From positions 1,601,432 through 1,665,431 of the forward strand of contig OY811972.1 of NCBI GenBank assembly GCA_963681505.1: a stretch of DNA of 64,000 bases, read 5' to 3'. This DNA comes from Eunapius fragilis (taxonomy: Eukaryota; Porifera; Demospongiae; Spongillida; Spongillidae). The notes under the pieces were generated by a model. It saw nothing but the letters and a program-made list of their open reading frames with translations, searched no databases and was not told where the DNA came from. A program made the translations under genes and the position numbers. Positions 38,832 to 51,700 of this stretch are shown here, one piece after another; the stretch's first letter is position 1; every line of letters begins with the position of its first letter.

Positions 38832-39283
38832 CCGGGTGAAAAAATAGACGCTATAGCACGTTATTACAAGTAAAAATGGGACACGTGATTTTCAAGACGA
38901 TTATCTTCTTGATTGTGCAATACAATAGAGTTGAATTTTGCCTATACACAACGCGGTTCAGTGTGTATAAAGTTCCAAAGACCGGTCGCTTTGCCATGCA
39001 TATCGCTCCGATGATATTCGCATTCAATGTACGAGCTTCATTTCGCGGACTTTTGTACTTTCCCTGGAAATCAAGTTTGTAACTTGATTGTGACTTCTTC
39101 GGAACGATGCATGCCAAACCGACCGGTCTTTGGAACTTTATACACACTGGACCGCTTTGTGCATAGGCGAAATTCAACTGTATTGTATTGCACAATCAAG
39201 AAGATAAGCGTGTTTTGGCGTTATTTATGCATGCATTTTCACGCGCGTAATAACGCTTTATAACGTCTATTTTTTCACCCGGG
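38832..39283. mobile_element. 450-bp TIR MITE, CCGGGTGAAAAAATAGACG ends
   Basis: Inverted arms of roughly 170 bp. The left begins CCGGGTGAAAAAATAGACGC and passes TTCTTGATTGTGCAATACAA and AAAGACCGGTCG; the right mirrors it and ends TTTTTTCACCCGGG. The unique centre is about 80 bp. Several short ORFs on both strands are mirror translations of the arms. Confidence 0.82.
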
Positions 39284-39787
39284 TTGTTACGTGGGACACC
39301 TCCCCGCTCCTCTCCCCCACAATATTACTACATTTTTAAAAATGATATATGCCTCATCATTGACATCCCATGTTCATAAGGCTGACAATGACTCGGCAGA
39401 ACCAGCAAATCAAAGCATTGTAACGATATCGAAGGAAAATAGTTAATAACCCTGACATCAAAGAAATCATTCTGTCGACATCCCCAAAAACATTCATTTG
39501 CCACATCAAGCCAGGCTCCAGCCTCTGTGTTTTTGTACTTGAAATGTTCACTATCAAGAGGCTGAAGTGAAGGTTCTGCACACACATGTGACAAACCTCA
39601 GAAAGGAATTCGGCTATAATATCCCTCTATTCATTATGGCTTATGGAAGGAACTCTTCCGCGCAGGGACAGTTGAAAGCGTTATAATAGCATGTCTGATA
39701 CAAAAATATACGTCATATTTTGCTTGTCAAAAGATCTTAATTGATCTAAAATGAATATAACACTTTAATTATTTAAAAAAAATCATA

Positions 39788-40640
39788 TCATCCAGTGTGG
39801 TAAACTTTCATCCAGCACTTCAGATTCTTTGCCAAACAAATGTGAATTAAAGTGCAGGGTAGTATTGGTGCATGGTTCATCTCTGCTGGGGTGTTGAGGA
39901 CCATTGGCTATATGTGAACTCACGTTACAGCCACAGTAACCCAATGACCTCAGTCTGCTCCTGTGCCCCTGGATATGCCTACAACAAGGTTGACCACACT
40001 TATCTGAATGAACAGATAATGTAGGCCTGTTGTTAGCATCAATGTCCCCTGCTTTAGATATTTCTACAATGGTTGACTGGAATCTGCAGACGCTTTGTGT
40101 CATTGGTGTCTCAGACTCCTGGTACTCTGGAAAACTGTTTTGTTTTTGTGTAGTGCTGTAAGACCTCCTCAAGAGAGCAGGCAGGGTTTACAGTGAGCTC
40201 ACAGTCACAGTGTGCTTGAACAGTGACAGATTATGATGGAAAAAACCTTTTGTAGTGATGGCATACAAAAAAGGGTTGGTAAGGGCACTGAATGGGTAGA
40301 CAAAGACAACCAGCCACCTTGCCTGACTAACATCAACAAATGGTTTATTGAATAGTGCTGAATACCCAATAACAACAATCAGTAACCAGCACAGAAAATC
40401 AATGATGATAATAGGTGCCATGTTCCTTAGTTGCCTGACAGTCTCATTCCTGCATTGCCCTAACGCTGTGGAGCAACACAATGCAGCGCATAAGATGATT
40501 ATATATGAGACAAGGATGGTCAAGAAGGCAGCCCGCATGATCATTGCCAACAGCGCCCCAATGTTGACCTTGTCTTTGAAGTCAGACGTAACAAAGGAAA
40601 ATACACTGCAAGTCTGCTGTAACTAATGACACCCAATTAC
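39788..40640 (-). pseudogene. truncated duplicate of the LGR receptor 3' end
   Basis: The translation parallels the C-terminal third of the LGR receptor at 42,974-59,239. Matching pieces include FVTSDFKDKVNIGALLAMIM, CCSTALGQCRNETV, NPFLYAI and the tail GYCGCNVSS and FGKESEV. It starts abruptly near 40,640 in the TM5 region, with no LRRs, TM1-4 or acceptor. A TAA at about 40,187-40,189 replaces a Lys codon after the TM7 region, so the tail is cut from the 7TM part; the frame itself is kept. It is a partial tandem duplicate 2.3 kb downstream of the intact gene. Confidence 0.82.
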
Positions 40641-42942
40641 ATTATTATTATCATCTTAGTGTCTTACCGATGAATCAGTCAGCTCAAGCACGCAAGGCCT
40701 GAGAGGCGGAGGGGGCAGGCCTCATGCAACTATTGATATTTATATAGCGTTCTAAAAACGTCGTATATAGCATTCAAAAATTTATTTCAAGATTCGACTT
40801 TTGCTCTGAAATGGTATGAAACATATAAATGTCGTGCATAAATAGATTACATTACCTTACCGAAAGCGTTTGTGTTTCGCATATGCTCATGCCTGTGTGT
40901 ATACTGAGCTAATCTAGCGTTGATCAGTTTCTCAACTGAAATAGCTTTAAATGGACTCACAGTTTAATTCCCACAATTAAGTGAACAGTGTGTATCATTA
41001 TGCTGTATAGCTACATGTATATATAAGTCTAAGGGCTCCACTGCTCCACTCCCTTGGTATAACCTGAATGCATGTGCAAGTGCATGGTCCCGCACATGCA
41101 TAGCTCGCATCCTGGACCAACGAAAGGTACGGAAATGACGTTAAATAAATCGCTCAATATAACTCATTTAAATGGGTTTGAGTTGATAACTGATCGGAAG
41201 TGATTGTCCCGCAAATAAAATAATATATGCATGAGTATAGCTGAAGAACTAACACGTTTTTCGCGTGTCGTCCTGTATTACCGGTAGTATAGATTACCTC
41301 ATATAGAGTTTATTGTACTGATATTTCCATGGAAAAATAGTGCATATATACTGAATGATATACAAATATTGGATGTTATACGGGGCTACGCCTACCATCA
41401 TTTATTGTGAAGAAGTGTCAAATTCTCCAAAGAGAAAAAGAACAGGCAGTGTGACATTATTCCTCTTGCTTGAATTTTCGCTTTCATTAAATTCATTTTG
41501 CGGACCATTATGCTTGGAGATCTAAAGGCTACGGGTGTGTATAATTATGAGTATATATGTCTCGAATCATTGCGTGTGTAACATATTGTATAACGGGTAT
41601 ACACCTCACACAGCGTATTATTAGCTATCACTCCGTACACAGTCCGTACTACCACCTAACGCATCCTACATGGTTTGCTTATACATATGCATGGAGAAAT
41701 GCCCCATAAACATTAAATGGCGGTCGTCTTTTAAACGAAAAATTAAAATTAGACAACTATGCTCTATTTAATGAAACACATTTACGCATAAAGTAAATAA
41801 ATAAATAAATGCAAAGGACCCCGATATGTTGCTATGCATGCGCCGTAAGCATTCAATGGAGAGAACCACCCGTGCCATTACAAAAGGATACTCGCAAACC
41901 ATCCTCATTCGCGTCGTTCAATGACATCCATTGTCCATGCATTTATCATTCGAACGTGCACCGCATAGTGCACACTAACTTCCTCATAACCATTGTGGCC
42001 GCGCCCAGAAATAAATACAAATGCGTGAGCATAGCAATTAAATGGTTAGTTGCATGGAGAGGTACAGACTGAGAGGGGACAGGAACATGAGCTCAAGGAA
42101 CTGGGCTGTCAATGAATTTTAAGGCATAATTAAGATACAGATTATTTCGTGTATAATTGCTAACTAATACGTGCCAAGAAGATGAGTCACAACAGAGAAT
42201 TGCCTTCCTACTGTGGTACATGGCTGAAAGGCTTAGCTGATAACTGTTACATCGGTTATATCTAAACCTGGTTTTATTCAGCCTCGCAGTTGTACGGTGC
42301 ATGTAATCAAGATCGCTGAAAAACTGTTAAGATAACGCAATGTGAGTATTCACGTACAATAAATCTACCCAGTTTTTACTTTTTGCTGGATAATGATCTT
42401 TTGAGACATTGTGAGAAAGCTGGTAAACCATGGCCATCTGCAGAACACTTCCGTTTAAGAGTGCACAGTACCCCGCGCCTATAAGAGTGCAATTATTAAC
42501 GATTCATTTAACCTGCCATAGCATTCCTAGGACGAGGCATAAAAGAAATCTTCCTATAAAGTATCTGCTGTCGACAGATGAAGTAATATGCTTTCATGAA
42601 TGCACATTTATTCATGCATGCTATGTACGCTTTGCTGTAGGTACAAAATTATGTTCTTTTGCAAAAATGCACTCTGGATTATTAGTACAAATTATACAAG
42701 CATTCATTCTAAAAGTTTGTGTTTCTTCCCGGTAACTAAAGTCAAACAGACCCCCTCCAATGCATATGTACCTTCATTGATAATTGCAAAACTAGCTATA
42801 GGATGATGCACTCATAATGGTATTTATTAGAATGTAGAATCGGTTATAATTACATGTCTGATACAAAAATTTGCCTACCAAAGAAACATGGATAAGGATT
42901 ATTTCTAATATGAATACAACACTTTAAATTTAAAAAAGAAAG
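40641..42942. other. intergenic, no gene seen
   Basis: AT-rich sequence between the LGR pseudogene and the 3' end of the intact LGR gene. Short open frames (for example 41,809-42,072 and 42,430-42,735) show no domain features. Confidence 0.5.
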
Positions 42943-42948
42943 TTTATT
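42943..42948 (-). terminator. polyadenylation signal of the LGR gene
   Basis: AATAAA on the minus strand, about 26 nt after the TAA stop at 42,974-42,976. The 3' UTR would be very short. Confidence 0.5.
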
Positions 42949-42973
42949 TCATTGCAGACTCTGATCCAGTGTG

Positions 42974-45737
42974 TTACACTTCAGATTCTTTGCCAAACAA
43001 ACGCGGATTACTGTCCAGTGTATAATTCATAGTAGTGGTGCCTGGTACATCTTCGCTGGGGTTTTGAGGACTGTTTGCCACATTTGAACTCACATTGCAG
43101 CCACAGTAACCCATCTGGTTCGGTGTCACCTGGATATGAGTGCAGCAAGTTTGATCACACCCATCTGAATGAATGGGTAATGTAGACCTGTTTTTAGTAT
43201 CACTGTCACCTTTTTGGGGCATTTCTTTAAAAATGAACAATGATTTGCAGAGTTGACCGGAATCTGAGCTTTGTGTTAATGGTGTCTCAAGTTCTTCGTA
43301 CTTCGCAAATTTATTATTTTGTGCAGTGCTGCGAGACCTGATGTGAGCAGGCAGTTTTTTCAGGGAGCTCATGATATGCTTGAGCATTGACCATATATGA
43401 CAGAGAAAGCCTTTTGTAATGATGGCATACCACAAAGGGTTGGTAAAGGCACTGAACGGGTAGACAAGGACAACTAGCCACTTTATCTGGCTAGCATCAA
43501 TAATTGGTTGATTGAACACTGCTGAATAACCAATAACAACAATTGGTAACCTACACAGAAAATCTATGATGACAATAGGTGCCATGTTCAGTAGTTGCTT
43601 GACAGTTTCACTCCTGCATTGCCCTAACGCTGTGGAGCAACACAATGCAGGGAACAAGATGATCACATATGAGACAAGGATGATCAAGAAGGCAGCCATA
43701 ATCATTGCCAACAACACACCAATGTAGACCTTGTCTTTGAAGTCAGACGTAACGAACGGAAGACACCATGCAACTTTGCTGTAACTATTGATGCCCACAA
43801 GAGGCAGGGCTGCAAAAGTTGATGAGATCAGCCAAGAGAATATTGCAATGATGACTGCCATACTTATGCTCATGCCTGGTTTTGGACTACGATAGACTGT
43901 GTAAACACGCTCCAGGATAATAGCAATGAGCATGCAACAGGAGAGTGCACTAGAGAACACGGCAATGAAGCCTGCAGACATGCATCCAGGTCCCTTCTGC
44001 CATTTCAGTGCTGATTGATAGAAAATATATTTACTGTATGTCGTTGCATCAAAGCTGGCAAGAAATGTGAGATAGATCCCAAGGCAGAAGTCTGCAAATG
44101 CAAGATTCAAAATGAAGAACTGAGGGACTTTGATGAAATCTTTTGAAGCAAACATGACAAGGAGCACAGTTCCATTTCCAAGGAGGACAAGCACTATAAC
44201 AGTCCAGATGACAGATCGGAGTGGCCAAGGTTTCAATAAATTGTCACATGGTGTAAGTGCATTAGCCCTGGGATAGCAACTTGGTGCCAGGGAATGTGAC
44301 ATGATCACTGTAGGTGGTGAAGGGGTTACGTCAGTGTACAATTGTGTATTATTGGAGTATTCCCATATGATAATAGGCCCTGGAAGTATCCTGTACACAA
44401 GGCCATATGCAGCTGCAAACCAATCAAGTATTGGCAACAGCTGTTCTAAATCTGAGCCATCACCAGGATTGAATGGTGGTATGACTGTCCTCATTGGTGG
44501 AAAGGTGGGGTTTTCAATGGGTAATGTAACATTTTCACTTTGTAAAGTTGTTAAATACTCTAGGTCGAAGCTTTCTTCCCATAAGCAGCAGTGGTAAGGA
44601 TATGTAAGTTCTAATTGCTGAATGCCAGGACATGCACACTGAAATGGATCTGGAGCGTCATACAACTGCTCTACATTAACTACAGAGAGAGATAGCAAAC
44701 TTGGAAAACCACCTCTCGGAAATATCCATTCTGAAAACATATTTGATGACAAATTGAGCCTTTGAAGATACACTGAATTGTTCTCAAATGCCGTGGGTGA
44801 TATAGTCACTATTTTGTTATTGTTCAGACGTATGTCACTTATGATAATATTTCTCTGAAATAAATTATCAGGGAGTGACTGTATATGGTTGTGATTCAAG
44901 TCAACTCTGATTAGGTTGACTAGGTCTTCAAAGATCCCTGTTGGTAGATGGCTTATGATGTTGTGGTCCAAATAAAGATACTTCAGGTTGTTCAAACCTT
45001 GGAACAAACCATATGTCAGTGAATTAATTGCATTATAGCTCAAGTCAATTGTACGCAACTGGGAAAGTCCTTGAAAAGTTGCAACATTCAATGATGTCAA
45101 AACATTTTTTTCAAGCAAGACTTCGTTGAGTCTTCTGCATTCCCGTAGATTGGGTACTGATTTTATTCTATTGTACTCCGCAGATAATACTCCAAGCAGA
45201 GGACAGGTTTCACAAAGGTCCTCTGGCAAAGCTTCAATTATGTTATTTGAAATGGACAGTTCAACAAGGTTATTTTGGCTACGCAAGTTTGGAAGCTGAA
45301 CAACATGGTTGTTTGCCAAACTCAACTGGTACAGGCTTACACAGTTATTAAAGGCATTGCTGCTGATCTGGGTAATATTATTGTTGCTGAGATCAAGAAT
45401 AATGAGGCTCGACATACCATTAAGGTCATCCTCATCAATTTCCACTATTTGGTTGTGGTTGGCAATGAGTTGCTGCAATCTACTATTGGAAGTGTCCATC
45501 CTTGGCAGTGTGGCCAGCTGATTTGAGCTAATATCCAAGTACTTCAAATGAACAAGGTTCAACATTGGTGCAGCGGAAGTGAGTCTGTTATTGTCTAGCC
45601 GTACTTTTTGCTGCTTTTTAAAGGGTTCTCCACTGATGCTGCTAATCATGTTATTGGAAAGTACCAGCTCTGACATGGCATATAAACCATCAAATTCATC
45701 TCCATTAATTCCAGCAAGTCTGTTATGGTTCAGTTTC
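42974..45737 (-). other. large terminal exon of the LGR receptor (LRRs, hinge, 7TM, tail)
   Basis: A 2764-bp exon that begins G AAA CTG AAC, completing a Leu codon from exon 6 (reading LSTLKLNHNRL across the junction). It encodes roughly fourteen further LRRs, the hinge, seven membrane spans and a tail of about 150 residues with CGCNVSS, a possible palmitoylation site. In bilaterian LGR genes the 7TM region is also usually carried on one large exon; here many LRRs share it. Confidence 0.88.
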
Positions 45738-48700
45738 CTATGATGAAACTATGAAGGTTGGTACAACTGTCTATTTGTATTCAATGATAACTACACATGA
45801 GATTTAAGACCACAAGTGAAAAAAGGAAGTAAATATTAGATGCCAATGTAAAAACAGCTGGCAAGCAAATCCATTCTGAAATGCTGAAAATGAACATAAA
45901 AACCTCTAGTTGATACTGATTTTGCCAGTATTAAAAAAACATAAAGTATCTTTTTATTTGAAGTTATCATATCTATTTTCAATTTCCTTTGCATCCAAAA
46001 ACATTTCCCAGCAAAGAAATTTCTGGTGTCTAGCTATAAGAAGGTGGAAGTCTGAAGTTACCCAATAACCTGAGGTTTTTCACCTTTACTCCTTGAGATA
46101 ATTAGTACCATTGCTATTTGAGAATGCTTTCTAGTTTGATTATTTTACCAGGCATGCAGACTCTATATGGCCTCACTGCAGTACATTCACTGCTATTCAT
46201 TTTGTTGGGTACCATCACAAAATCGTACCATCAAACACATAGAATGGTAACAGGTATTCCAACCAAGCAAAAATATGTGCAAAGCTTGACATTATTTTAC
46301 TAAACCAAATTATCATCCCCGCGTTAGTAAACAGAGCTGATATGAATGCAGCTTTATAGACACTGTCAATCATTATCAGCAATTGGATGACCTATAATCC
46401 TTATATACCACTGGTCAATGCTACTACTAACTGATGTTTACCTTTTATGCACCTGAAATTATTTGTTAGGTAGGTAATTTGAGCTTCAAAAAATGGAGAA
46501 ACTCTTCATTAAGTCTGCTATACAACACATTGGAGTTCATAGCCAATTATAAGCCACCCATAGCAGACTTAATGAATGGGTGACTTAATTATAATTGGGG
46601 TGACTTAATTATGATTGGCTAAGTGTTGTATAGCAGACCTAATGACTGCTATACAACCCATTGGTGTTCATAGCCAATTATCCGCTGCAAATCAAAACAA
46701 CTGTAATAAACATAGGCAATGCAATAGATGTAAAACACTTAATACTAACACGTAAAACTGCATGAGACCAAGATCCGGCAGCCTCATCTTCCCTTCACAT
46801 GCAACTACCTAGGCAAGAGTCAGGCTCTGAATTTGGGGCATTGTTCAGAGAAAACTATGTACCATTTATAATGTCATTTTAAAAACGCAGAGTTGCTATA
46901 GGTTCTGAACTATTAGTGTGAAACGAGTGAGAAAATGTGTTTTTATTAATTAATTATTAGCACAGCTTATATCTTCATAACAGTTAAATTAAGGAATCAA
47001 CAATAGCAAAAGACTCTTCTACATTTATCGGAAGTCTCGCTAGAGACTTCCATATAGGTTTTGACCCCGACTATGAATTTAATTAAAATCCCGCGACCCT
47101 GCCGTAGCTTCGCTCCCAACGATCGGATCGTCTAACTTGTTGCGGCAATCGATCTAGAAGTCAAAGCTGAGTAGTTTCGTTTTTGTTTCACGTTGTAGAA
47201 CCGCGTGGTTGTCGAGAACGAAAAATACTGCTGTCCTCGTTCCCCTTCCAAAAATAATGGGTGGGTCGTCTGCTTCTTCTTCTTCTGCTTCTTGAAAACT
47301 CATAACTCGGGACAGGAACACTTTTAAGCAATGAAAATTGCACCAATAGCTTTAGAATTTGCTGGAGGACTCGCTTTTAGGCTTTGATACACAAAAGCCT
47401 AAAAGCCTACATACGGCCAATTTAATTATCCGTTAATAGACGTCACTGCAGTAGATTATTTTCGTAGCTGCCTCGAAATTGCGTTAGAAATAGGTATCGT
47501 CTTAAAAATGCGAACAAAAGCAGAACGAAGCAAAATATGTATAGGCAAGTTTCTTTCTACCTTTAGTAAAGTCTCTATTGCATATTATAAACCTACGCTT
47601 TGTTGCGATCGTTTCTTTCTCCGTCGAGGCGCTCGTGATCAATATACGTAAGGCAGTGAAATCGGTTCTTATTCGGAAATGACACGAATGTTGGCATTTT
47701 CAGTCGAAATACCAAGTAAGAGGACTATTATGTATTTTCTTTAAAATGTTGTTGTCTTACGCAAAAGTTCGAAATATGATGCCCGGCAGCAGCTAACCCA
47801 TGTTGAAGTGAGTTCTAATTATTGCGCGCATGCTATGCTCTGTTTGAATACCCCTCTTTCTATAGGAACTGTGCAAGCCTAGCTGATTTTTAACCCATTT
47901 ACCTTTGAAGGCCACTAATGGCACAATGTAAAGCTTTACTGTGTTTGAAGGTATGTTTGTTCACACAAGCTTCCCACACATGTGGTGGAGAGGTTCGATG
48001 GTGATATGGGGGTGTAGTGGTGATGTGGAAGTGTAGTAGGGATGTAGTTGTGCAATGGTGATGTGGGGTGCACTGGAGTGTAGGGTTGGATGTGTTCAGT
48101 ACTGATGTGGGGTGATGTGGGCTGAAGTGGGGATGTGGGTTGAAGTGGTGATGTGGGATTCAGTGGTGATGTGTGGGGCACTGGGGATGTACGGGGTTCA
48201 GTGGTGTGGGAGTTCAGTGGAAATGTGGGTGATGTGGATACCCGGAAGCAGTGATGATGTGGGGTGCAGTGGTGATGTGGGGTGCAGTGGTGATGTGTGG
48301 GTGCAGTGGTAATGTGGGGTGATGTGTGGGCATAGTGGTGATGTGTGAGTGCAATGGTGATGTAGGGTGAAGTGTGGTGTGAAGCAATGGTGATGTGGGT
48401 GCAGAGTGATGTGGGAGTGGAGTGGTGATGTGTGGGTGTAGTGGTGATGTGGGTGCAGTGGTGATGTGGGTGAGTGCAATGGTGATGTGGGATGATGGGT
48501 GGGTTCAGTGGTGATGTGGGAGTGTAGTGGTAATGTGGGGTGCAGTGGTGATGTGGGAGTGTAGTGGTAATGTGGGGTGCAGTGGTGATGTGGGAGTGTA
48601 GTGGTAATGTGGGGTGCAGTGGTGATGTGGGAGTGTAGTGGTAATGTGGGGTGCAGTGGTGATGTGGGAGTGTAGTGGTAATGTGGGGTGCAGTGGTGAT

Positions 48701-51700
48701 GTGGGTGAGTACAGTGGTGATGTGGGAGTGTAGTGGTGAGTGGGAGTGTAGTGGTGAGTGGGAGTGTAGTGGTGAGTGGGAGTGTAGTGGTAATGTGGGG
48801 TGCAGTGGTGATGTGTGGGTGCAGAGGGGATGTGGGGTGATGTATGAAGCAATGGTGATGTGGGAGTGGAGTGGTGATGTGTGGTGATGTGGGTGCGGTG
48901 ATGTGGGATGATGGGTGGGGTGACAGTGGGTGCAGTGTTGATGTGGGGTGATGTGTTGGTGCAGTGGTGATGTGGGGTGATGTGTTGGTGCAGTGATGAT
49001 GTGGGGTTCAGTGGTGATGTAGGATTGTAGTCTGCTTCATTCTCGTCCTCTTCCACTTCTACCCCTCTGTCCCCATCACTTCCAGCTGCCCAGCCCCATC
49101 CATGTTATCATCACTACTGGCATTGTTGAAGTCGATATTTACAACGCAGAAGTCTTCTTCCCTGTTCATGGAGTCAAAGACCTCGTCATCTAATGCCATT
49201 CATTGATTGTGTTTTGTGGGTGATGGTATCTACAGCACGCTTGGTACGGGCATATACTACGACCCGCCTCTCGACTTTTTAACCGGAAATAATTATAATA
49301 CAAACTAGCGTGTCCCGTGAAAAATCAGTTACGCGGACGTACGTACGTACGTTGAAAATTAGATACGGCGCTTTCATTAACAGCTGGACAACTGAGTTGT
49401 GATTTTATGTGTCTATGGTGAGCCTACGACATACGCGATTCTGACGTTAGATCATTGGACGCGAGTATGTGGTTGAGTATGTGGTCTACGGCCGTTAAAC
49501 ATCCTTAATTACGAGACGCATTTATGCGCCTACGGCCGGTAATCGGATAAGCAAAAGTACCTATTTGGGTGTTAAAAAAATGAAGGAAACAAGTAAATAA
49601 AAACATTCTCACTGAGAAAGTTGGTGGGATATAGGTTTTGCAGGCAAATAGTATACTAGTATACTGGTGTAAAAAGCAAGGAAACAAGTTTAATCAGAAG
49701 GGAAAATGTAATAGTCCTATATTTAGCACAAAAACAGCATATGCCTTAGTCGAAGTGTGCTAAATATAGGACTATTACATTTTCCCTTCTGATTAAACTT
49801 GTTTCCTTGCTTTTTACACCAGTATACTAGTATACTATTTGCCTGCAAAACCTATATCCCACCAACTTTCTCAGTGAGAATGTTTTTATTTACTTGTACT
49901 AATTTAGGCTTTGAACCCTTGGGGGTAATGCTTTTTAATGAAGGGTAGGGAGAAGGCATAAGTGAAAAAAACAAATTTTATTATATACTGGACAATAGTA
50001 AGTTAATTATAGCAATTTCAATACAGAAACTATAACACTATGTTAATGAGACGAAATTTGCAAGGAAACTGTCAGTTTGCATTGGAGATAAGCAATGAAC
50101 ATGGTACAGCATAAACCTTCAGGCCCACACTTACAAAGTATCAATGACAGATTTACTGAAAGCACCCTGATGGATAGTGGTGATACTGCAATGTTGAAGG
50201 GACCTGCGGAAAAAAAAAAAAAGAAGCAGCATGCACAATCTCATTGATTGCTCAGTCTAAATAATGCTGGCATATGAAGATAGATTAGCTCAATTTCAAA
50301 TTTTGAAACAATTTGCCATTTTATGCAAAGACACCAATACAGTATATGCAAATAAGGGTACCAGAGAATAAATTCTACATTTCCACTGTACCTCACATGT
50401 TCATTACTACATAGTAGATACACATCGAAAGGGTCATTCCATATCAATGTAGGATGGCAATTGCTCACCTTTCCAATTTTGGTTCAGATTTATCATATAT
50501 ACTCATCTTCATATGAGTATGACATTTGTTATAATATTATCACATTATGTGTACAGTTACATGTTGGCACCAAATCAGAGGCCACGCTACTTAGAATCCA
50601 TCGATGATATGCATTTTGGTAGGAAACAAAAGGGTTAAACAAGAAATGGTTCAAAAGGATAATTAATGTATCATGAAGGTTGAAAATCATCTTATTTCTT
50701 TTAACCAGAAAACATAAACTGCACTTAAAAGCGTTTATTATTAATAACCCCCGAGGTGCTCGACATGTTTTATGCTTGGCAGCCATTTTAGGTTGATACA
50801 AAGGAGGGGTGTTGCACACAGTATAACCACATGCAGCTATCTTCTACAGTGCACTATTACGCAACCCACTTAGCAAGACCTCTCCATTATTTCAACGTAA
50901 AATGGATGCCAAGCATAAAACATGTTGAGAACCTAAGGGATTATTAATAAATTATGAAATAAGGTGCAGTTTATGTTTTCACTTGATGCAGTTAAAAGAA
51001 AACACGATGACTCTCAACCTTCTTGATAGAGTAATTATAGAAACTTTCCTTTTGACCATTTTTTGTTTAACCCTTTTGTATCCCACCAAAATGTATATCA
51101 TCGATGGATTCTAGGTATCGTGGCCTCTGATTTGATGCCTAACATGTAACTGTACACGTAATGTGGATGAAGTTATAACATTGCTAAATGGAGATTATAA
51201 GCAAACTAATTAATTTTCATCACTGCAGATCCCGTTACCATGAAGAATATCATCATCCAAAATGAATAATGTCAACTCATCAGAAGATGAGCACACAAGA
51301 TAAATCTGAACCAAAATTGGAAAGGGGAGGTGTAATTGCCATTATGAATGACCCGAAAAAACTGAAGGACCTGTGCTTTATGCTTACATGTATCTAAAAC
51401 ACAAAATGATTCGTTTTCAGACATTTAAATACGTGCTGGATGTAACTTGTGGAATATGTTACAAAAGCGCATTGCTGTATGATTGCTGTACACTGCTTCT
51501 TGGAAATCAATTTTTGAAGTGGGGAACCATGGACTTCTAATCGTTAGTGTCTTCCCCCTGTTCATGTGGCTATAGATTTGTCTGAAAGATATTCCAAATC
51601 TAGAGTACTGACAACTCATTCCACAGCTCTTTTCCTGGACTTCCGAAAACTCCTTTCATTCCAAGGTTTTGACACGATACTCATACTATATCTGTTTACT

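Noticed and set aside
48505-49056. His/Pro/Thr-rich 183-codon ORF
   Set aside because: Complement of the 37-bp minisatellite in LGR intron 6.
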